A DNA stretch of 64,000 bases from Nannobrachium achirus (Eukaryota; Chordata; Actinopteri; Myctophiformes; Myctophidae). The translations under genes were made by a program, and so were the position numbers. Shown in pieces: positions 39,401-48,400 of the stretch (position 1 is the first letter of the stretch; every line of letters begins with the position of its first letter). The stretch covers positions 62,329,155 through 62,393,154 of the forward strand of contig OY997647.1 of NCBI GenBank assembly GCA_963921795.1, in the 5' to 3' direction. A model generated the notes under the pieces. It was not told the DNA's origin, searched no databases, and saw nothing but the letters and a program-made list of their open reading frames with translations.

Positions 39401-42400
39401 TTCTAGGCACGTTGTCATAGTATCCAAAATATGGCGACGTATAAAATGGGGCATTAATTTATTCAAACAAAATAAAAAGATGAAATCGAGATGCAAGGTT
39501 TCTGCCCGCGACAGTAACAATATGATTTTATTTGTAAGTATCCTTGGGAACCAAGCAGAGCACACGAGCGGAGTGGAGCGATGACAAAAGCCGCTCCGCG
39601 CTCCAGAGGGCTCTTGTCCCACTTGCTCGTCGCTCTGGTCGGCCACCGGGCCGCTCCGCTCCGCCGCTCAACTTGATTTTCGCATCTCTCGCTCCGCGCT
39701 CACTCCACGCTCCGCTCAGGGTCGTCAATCAGAGTCAAAAAAGTAGTTTGCGACCATGTCCGAAACACTTTCTCCTTTGCCAGTGTGTTCCCAACACAAA
39801 TGGCTGCGGTAACGTAAGCCTCGGCTTTGATGGAGACTTGGAGAGCTTTCCACTCGCCACTGTTTTGTTGGAAACATGCGGCGCGCGGCCCCAACAGGAT
39901 CGGCTCGGAGCGGAGGAGGGTCGGCGCTCAGACCCATTATAAAAGTCGCTCGCTCACGCTCAACTAAAAAACGGCTCGCTCCGCTCCCTGCACCGCTCGC
40001 AGTCCACTCCGCTCGTATGCTCTGGAACCAAGTCAACCAACAGTCCCCTAGCAATGTGGCCCATAGGGTAAGATGCCCATCTCTTGTTTCCTTACCGTGA
40101 GGCTACTTGATGTACGAGTACACCCCTTAATTTCACCCTCTTCTTTATACCTGTAAACCTGTGATGTGACAATAAAGTTGATTCTGATTCTGCTAATATG
40201 CTGCAGGGACATGCTGAGTCTCAAGCAGGAAGGCATTGAGTACCGTTCTTATAGTCTCTGGTATAGCTAGGCCGGAGATTGAAACCTCACCTCCCAATCT
40301 CGGGGCCGACACATTTAGGCCTAGAATTATTGAATGCTTTAACCAGTGAAAAATAGCAGATATACAAGCTCACAGCCGCGCTGCGAGCTTGTAGATCTGC
40401 TATTTTTGAAAAAGTCGTGAAAATGTGTGCAAATCTTTGAATATATGTATTTTCAAAGCGAACGTTTGTAACTCAAATTTTGCTTCTGGGTGGTCCCTGG
40501 AACTAGATATTTTGAGATGGGGGTCCGTGGCCAAATAAATATAATTTTGGGGGTCCTTCACATGTAAAAGTTTGAGAACCACTGACATAGTAGTCTCTCA
40601 AGAACAGACTAACTGAGCTCCAGTTAACTCATTGAATGCCATTTCAAGATGGCCCCCAAGTACCAGACTGCCACTATCCTAGATTTCTAGTGCACGGATC
40701 AATTTTTAGTGCACGGATCGTGCACGCCCATGCACCATATATGCATCATATGTGTAGTACTTTTTAACAGCTTTCAAACAAAAAAATCCGCTTGGAAATC
40801 CGTTCAGGCATTCATGAGATAGAAGCCTTCAAAGTCAGACAAAACAAACACTGCCACCTTCCAAATTTCTAGTGCACGGATCAATTTTTAGTGCACGGAT
40901 CGTGCACGCCCATGCCTAGATCATGCACCATATGTGTAGTACTTTTTAACAGCTTTCAAACAAAAAAATCCGCTTGGAAATCCGTTCAGGCATTCATGAG
41001 ATACAAGCCTTCAAAGTCAGACAAAACAGCCATTTTTTACATTTTGAAAGATGTGTTTGTTATGGGGCTAAACATGCAATTTCGCAATTGCGATCATGCC
41101 TAATACATTTGAGGCATTTTTAGAATTTTTTTTTTTTTAAAAATTTTGAAAAAAAAAAAAAAAAAAAATTTTTTTTTTTTTTTTTTTTTTCAAAATGGCT
41201 TCCAACTCGGGAAACTCGGGCTGTGGCAGCCTGGGAGTACTGTAATAACTCGTGAAACTCGTGCCTTGGCAGTCAATGAGTTAAGTGAAAAGGACCTTTT
41301 CTTTGATGATGGCCAGCCAGATAGCTGACATAGAAACAGAGATTTTTCAAAAAAATCTAAGGATTCAAAAGACACTTATAGAATCGGGTCAAAATTCAAA
41401 ATTTCACGATTTTTCAAAAATAGCAGATCTACAAGCTCGCAGCACGGCACTCGGTGCCGTGCTGTGAGCTTGTATATCTGCTATTTTTTTATATTTAAAG
41501 CATAAAATAATGATACAATAATGTGTAAAGCACAATAATGTGTAAAGCATAAAATAATGAATCGGGTCAAAATTCGAATTTTCACGTTTTTTCTAAAATA
41601 GCAGATCTACAAGCTCGCAGCGCGGCACTCGGTGCCGCGCTGTGAGCTTGTATATCTGCTATTTTTCAATAGTTAAAGCATAAAATAATGATGCACAATA
41701 ATGTGTACCCGTTCTCTAAAGGCGTGATTTTGTGTTTTGTGTGCTTTCAGGGTAAGAGAGTGGTAGAGGTGCTGTCTCGGCTGCAGGTCAAGTACTCCAT
41801 GCTGAAGGGTCTTTTTGGGAACGAGGACGGCGCGTCGCGCTGCTACCTGGTCACCATCGCCACTGAGCTGTTCCTCCTGAGTGACAGTGTCGAGGGAGCT
41901 CTCAAGATACTGCGAGGTAAACACGATGTTCCGAATATCACTGTAGGGATGGGACCATATGAAAATGTCGTAACACGATTATTGTGACAAAAAAAATGTG
42001 CGATTTACGATATTATCGCGATAATGAAAATCCATTATCTTCGGGAGGAACATTTGCCTTGTGGCTCAGCAGGTAAAGTTATGCACAGTGCAACTTTTGC
42101 TAATTTATTTAAATTGCAACATTAATTTAACTCATTTAATGTCTTTTAAACATCGACTAAAGGGGTTAACTGCAGCGTTGTCCTTACCTTTTAACGTGGG
42201 GACGTGCGTGCACAGTAGATGGTGCGCGATGTCACGGATCATGTACCAGGCGTGTGTAGAACCGATCACATCTTTCAAATATAAAAATCCGACTGAAAAA
42301 AGACCTCGCCATCGCTGAGCTCCGTCTGCAACTGTTTACACGGAAGCTAGCGGTAGCTGCGCCATGGTCCCAGGCATACGGCCATCATCTGGCGCAGTCA

Positions 42401-45400
42401 GGTTAGCACCGTTGCATATGAGGGACAATTTGCTATATATTAGAAATATTGTGATAGTTAGCAATGTTGCATTACTAGTAGCAATCAATGTAACCACTAA
42501 AAGCCTCTATACGTTGTTGACTGGAGGCCACCACCAGGGGCCTATATGTGGTCCACTCCCCTTTTCCCTCTACTCAATATATATCTGACAAAGTAGGCAA
42601 CCTGAACCTACAAGATCAATGTGTTGGGAGGTATTGTGATCTTGTGGATCTATTGGGAGCTTGTAGATCACCATTTCTTTGGTGAATTTTTTCTTATTAT
42701 GACATGCCCAGAACAGGAAGTCTAGCCCATTTAGGCCTAGGATTATTGAATGCTTTAACCAGTGAAAAATAGCAGATATACAAGCTCACAGCGCGGCACA
42801 GAGTGCCGCGCTGTGAGCTTGTAGATCTGCTATTTTTGAAAACGTTTTTAAAATGTGTGCAAATCAATGAATATATGTATTTTCAAAGCGAACATTTGTA
42901 ACTAAAATTTTTCTTCTGGGTGGTCCCTGGAACTAAATATTTTGAGATGGGGGTCTGTGGCCAAATACATATCATTTTGGGGGTCCTTCACATGAAAAGG
43001 TTTGAGAACCACTGACATGGTAGTCTCTCAAGAACAGACTAACTGAGCTCCAGTTAAGTGAAAAGGACCTTTTCTTTGACGATGGCTGGCCAGATTGCTG
43101 ACATAGAAACGGAGGTTTTTCAAAAAACCTTAGAAGGATTCAAAAGACACTTATAGAATCGGGCCAAAATTCTAATTTTCAAGATTTTTCAAAAATAGCA
43201 GATCTACAAGCTCGCATGTGAGCTTGTATATCTGCTATCTTTCAATAGTTAAAGCATAAAATAATGATACACCATAATGTGTACCCGTTCTAAATGGGCT
43301 AGTGTTCACGTTGTCCCCTTTAATTGTTTTAGACAACGAGTGGTTTCTGAGCTCAAGCTCGTGGCCTTGCGAGCCTCGCGACCTGGAGAAACGGAGTCAC
43401 GTGTTGATGCGCCTGGCCGAGAAAGCCTCTTACAGAGAAGCTTTGGACATCTTCTCCAACCTGCCCGGACTCAGAGAACCTATTGGTGAGAGGAGGAGGA
43501 CGCAGCACACACATAATCAACAACCTCCTCTGTCCCTTCTGTTCCCGAAAAGACGCGGTGTGCTGTGTGTCTCTGCAGATCACATCGATGCGTCACAGTA
43601 CGGTCCTTTGTTGAACTCCCACCTGCAAGTGTGTGTGAACAGGGAGGCCTTGATAGTGGCCGCGGACACCGCGCTGTTCATGTTCTCCAGGAACCTGCGG
43701 ATTGAAACGGATCTGCTGCAGATGCTGCTCATCAAACTGGGCAAGCGAAGCCGCTGGGATCAGGCCCGGAAAATCTTCAAAGGTAAGTACTGCTCCTATT
43801 GTTGTATTATTGTGGTCTGTCTGTCAGTCTGTCTGTCTGTCACACGTCACACTTTTGCCCTGCTCATATCTCCGCAACCGTTGCCCCGATCCATGCCAAA
43901 TTTTGCACACACACTCCTTGCCTGCCAAACCACAACCTCAATTCACACATGACCCTCTTCTAGCGCCACCGTGAGGCTGATTCTTGCAAAATACATTTTT
44001 GGACGCAGCTCCTACAATTTTTGCCCTAAAATCACGCAAATCAGTACACGGTATGTCTACACTCATGTCATCAACGTAGATCTGTCCCATTTAGCGCCAC
44101 CTTCAGGACGATTTTTTAAAACCCTTTTTTGGACACTGCTCCTACACATTTCGTCCTAAAATCACGCAAACCGGTGCACAGTATGTCTACACTCATGTCA
44201 TCAATATGGATCTGTTCCATATAGCGCCACCATCAGGACGATTTTTTTCAACACATTTTTGAACACTACTCCTACACATTTTGCCCTAAAATCACGTTGC
44301 GACCTATCTCCCGATTAGGGAGTCTTACTGGTAAACATATACGATATATAGCAGTGAGATAACATGTATGCATTTCCTTAGAGCAGGGGTTCCCAAACCT
44401 TTTTTTTGGCTCAGGGCACGACTATAAATATTTTCTTCAACCGAGGCACCCCCACATTATATTCATACTTTTCACTACCAGCACCTTTATATTTATAGCA
44501 TATTTTAGCGATTATGTTGTGAGGAAAACGTTGAGATAATAGCCATTTTGGTTTGAATTTACTTCAAGTTTAAAATGATACTAAATATATTTTTTTAAGT
44601 GTCCAAATAAATTCCAAATATTAACAAATTATCTTGCGGCACCCCTGGACAGCCGTCACGGCACCCCAGGGTGCCCCGTCACCCACTTTGAAAACCCCTG
44701 CCTTAGTTAGAGGACCATGTAACCAATGTTCAACTTATCTCCATATAATTGTTCCTCCTACTCTGTGTCTCCGAGGAAAGCTGTGGACAGTTCAGAAACC
44801 TGCCTAGCGGAGACATCCAAACTAAGGCCATGGCTACACGGAGCTGGATATTTCTGAAGCTAGACATTTTTTTGTGCTGTTGGGGCTTGCAGCCACACAA
44901 AGCTGGATATTTCGTCCGCGAAGCTGGATATTTTTTAAACCGGATAAATAAGTGAAGACATTGAAAAATATCTGATTCACTGGATCCGCGTAGACACGGT
45001 ACCCGGATATCTCTTAAGACTTTGTGTGCTCGTCCCCCAGTGGAGGTCTGGGGACACAGATTATTAGTGGAGGTCTGGGGACTCAGATTATTTTAGACCT
45101 AGATATCTTTCTCGTGTGGACCTAGATATTTTTCTATGTGGATATCTGAAAAACCGGGATATATGAAAAATCCAGCTCCGTGTAGCCATGGCCTTAAGCT
45201 TTCTCTTCCCGGGAAAGTTAGCTAAATAGAAGCCATTGTTCTCACATTCATGACAGAAAATCTTGTTTGAAATGTCCAAACCTGCCTACCAATGATGTCA
45301 CTGGTAGGTGGCTTTCTGAACTGTCCACATCCCTCATCTGAGACAGAATGATAAAAATTGTACCTTTTAATTCTGCACATCTTTGTGCGACAACAAAGTG

Positions 45401-48400
45401 TAAAACAGGTCTTCATAATTTCTGGAAAATCGCTGATCCCTCGCATATTATGTATGCCACCCTCTCCCGCCTGGACATAATACAAATTCCTCGATTTGAA
45501 TGCTTTAACCAGTGAAAAACAGCAGATATACAAGCGAGCTTGTAGATCTGCTATTTTTGAAAAAGTTGTGAAAATGTGTGCAAATCTATGTATTTTCAAA
45601 GTGAACATTTGTAACTCAAATTTTTCTTCTGGGTGGTCCCTGGAACTAGATATTTTGAGATGGGGGGTCTGTGGCCAAATAAATATAATTTTGGGGGTCC
45701 TTCACATGAAAAGGTTTGAGAACCTCTGACATGGTAGTCTCTCAAGAACAGTCTAACTGAGCTCCAGTTAAGTGAAAAGGACCTTTTCTTTGACTATGGC
45801 TAAGCCAGATCGCTGACATGGAAACATAGGTTTTTCAAAAAACCTTAGAAGGATTCAAAAGACACTTATAGAATCGGGTCAAAATTATAATTTTCAGGAT
45901 TTTTCAAAAATAGCAGATCTACAAGCTCGCGCTGTGAGCTTGTATATCTGCTGTTTTTCAGTAGTTAAAGCATAAAATTAGTAGATATGTAATTGTATTG
46001 CATTGATTCATTGAAGACAATGATGGCTAGCTGCATTCCTGTTTTGACATCGCTAATGTCTCCCTTGTGGTGTGTTCAGCGTCCCTGAGTGTGGGGTACT
46101 ACCCTGATGTGTCCGCGCCCCTCGGCCTCAGGCAGCTCACGGTCCCCTGTTCTCTGGAAGAGGCTGAACTGGCTCTGGTCTTTGAGATGTTCATCACCGT
46201 CAACGCCACTGCCATCCTCAACCTGGAGGACCCAACCCCCGTGCTCAAGATCACTCTAAAAAGGTACATTTGGACTAATCCGTTTTGGGAGCTGCTCGAT
46301 CTTAAACAGGGGCGTCCAGAGAATGTTGGAGAGGGCAGGGTCTGAAATGTCTAAAAGAGGGCCCTTTTTACAGACGGATAAAAGGGCAGGGGCTCAAGCC
46401 CCCTTTGATGTCTGTATGCACGTGCCTGCTCTTTAACATGGTACTATCTTTATAAATTATTATAGAGGATTAGAGTAGTAACTAAAAACATGTGAATATA
46501 TGAATTAGCAATTCATTTAGTCTGTTTTTCAACCAGAAAGAAAATTATGGAAAATAATGGGTGAATTAAATTGGGAGATATACAGAATATAAATTGATGC
46601 AGAATGATTGGGCTGTACATTAGCAGCCAAGTGTATACACAGTGCAAATTGCAGTTGGTAATATGTGAACTATAACAGTTCTGCACTAGGTACAATCTAA
46701 AATCTGGGAAGGGGTTTGGGCAATATATTGTCCAGAAATACTGTATGCTCTGTTGGTGAATGGGTATTTACAGGTGAGGTTTATTGTACATGGGCTCTGA
46801 TAGCCTGAAGGAAAGGGTCTTTCTGTGTTGCTCTGTGTAGGATTTGTGACGGTGCAGGCTTTTTACCTGATCGAGCAGCACAAACAGTCCATTACTTGGG
46901 GGTCCTTCAACATTCTTTCAACCCCTGCACAGGCACTTCCTGGGATAAGAGTCATTTGGAGAGGGATGTGAAAGTCCTTGCAAGTGAGCAGCTATGGTAC
47001 CTACCAAATGGTGATAGTCACCGTCAGAATGCAGAACAGAAGGATTTCAGGATATTCTGTGAGACTGAAATGGCCTTGCCATCCTCAGTGTCTGTGTGCA
47101 TTGTCACAAGTGGCACAAGTGATGTGCACACTGAGGTGTCTCTCTGCTGTTAAAATGCACAACCATCTCCTTGGTCTTAATGACATGGAAGAGGCTGTTG
47201 TCCTTCCTGGCGTCACAGTGACAGGTCTGTGACCTCCTGAATATAGGCCATCTCATCGCTGTTTGTAATCGGGCCTGCAAACTTGATAGTGTTGCTGCTA
47301 TGAGCTGTATGCCTGTCCACACAGTCACAGGGAGTAAAGATCTCTGTATCTGTCTGTGTCCCTTTTATGCCCATGTATGGAAATGTTGTTATCAATGTGA
47401 CGCCATAGCAAGCCCTGAGGACCATCGGGTCCTAGTCTCGCGAGGCCAGACTGTTGCCTCCGCGATTTGGGCAAATGCTCCTGGCATACAGTCTGGCAAA
47501 CGGAAATAGAAACGATGAGTGCGAGATAAAGCGGATGTGACGCAACCGCTCCCTTGGTGCAGTAGCAATAACATGTCCTACTGGAAGCGTTATGTCTCCT
47601 TTCAATATTTCTGGGGACGTTATTTTGTCATTCTCTGGTGTTGTTGGTGTTACCTCCATTATGTTTTCAAACGTTTTCTTAAACTAAACACCCATAACAA
47701 GAATAGGCCACTCGAATGACTTTGTCTGAGCTATTGTGTTTCTCTTATGTTTCCAATGGGACTACAGTTCAGTGCAGCAGTGGCTACTTCCGTTCGGGAG
47801 CTGCCGTTCCAGACTATATAGCATTCGGAGATTGTGGAATAGTTGTCTGGCTACGCGAGACTTATCGGGTCCATTCTGATCTGTCCTATCTCCCACATGA
47901 CAAATCCAGTCGTCCATTTTGCTCGCCGTGTCAAGTCGGTTATGGCTGCTCGAAGGAGAGGCTTATTATTAGCTTATATTATCAACAGAATGCATTTAAT
48001 CAGAGGGGTGAGCAACGTGGGAGGTCGGTGCCTCCCCCGGCGGCCCATCGACGCACACATCTGTTTCTGGCATCAAACCTGTGGCTCTTCAGTGACCGTG
48101 TGGTCTCCTGACCCCGTTAGACCGCCAGTGCCACCCATCGGAACAGAAGCAGCAGCGTTCTGTAAGACCAAGGGAGAAACAGGAGTGTTGGTCAAGGGCA
48201 CCACCAGTCCACTCTTGACCTCGGCGACGTCGCGTTCCAGACGACCTCCAGCTGCTCGCAGACCCTCCGTCTGGCGGAGCAGTTGACCTTTGACCTCGCG
48301 AAGCCGCTCGTTAAGCTCCAGGTAGCGGCGGCTCTGCTGGTACTTGGACTCCACGTAGCCGTCCGGGTGTCTGCTGGAGGCCTGGTCTCTCTCCGGGTGT

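Larger units (their letters stand above)
40311..41720. mobile_element. Composite TTAA-type MITE with nested insertion and partial duplication, intron 14
   Basis: ATTTAGGCCTAGAATTATTG at the left. Two hairpin-containing right halves (41414 and 41595) lie side by side, then CGTTCTCTAAAGG ends 31 bases before exon 15. Confidence 0.7.
42722..43302. mobile_element. Composite TTAA-type MITE with two hairpins, intron 15
   Basis: CTAGCCCATTTAGGCC and CTAAATGGGCTAG. The ends carry TAGC in place of TTAA, changed on both sides. It ends 31 bases before exon 16. Confidence 0.78.
45495..45978. mobile_element. Composite MITE truncated at both ends, intron 17
   Basis: TTGAATGCTTTAACCAGTG to TAGTTAAAGCATAAAATTAG. 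Same interior as 33871-34379. Confidence 0.7.

Noticed and set aside
39544-40100. Overlapping Arg/Pro/Ser-rich frames on both strands
   Set aside because: Chance frames in a stop-poor GC-rich hAT element with repeated CGCTCC units.
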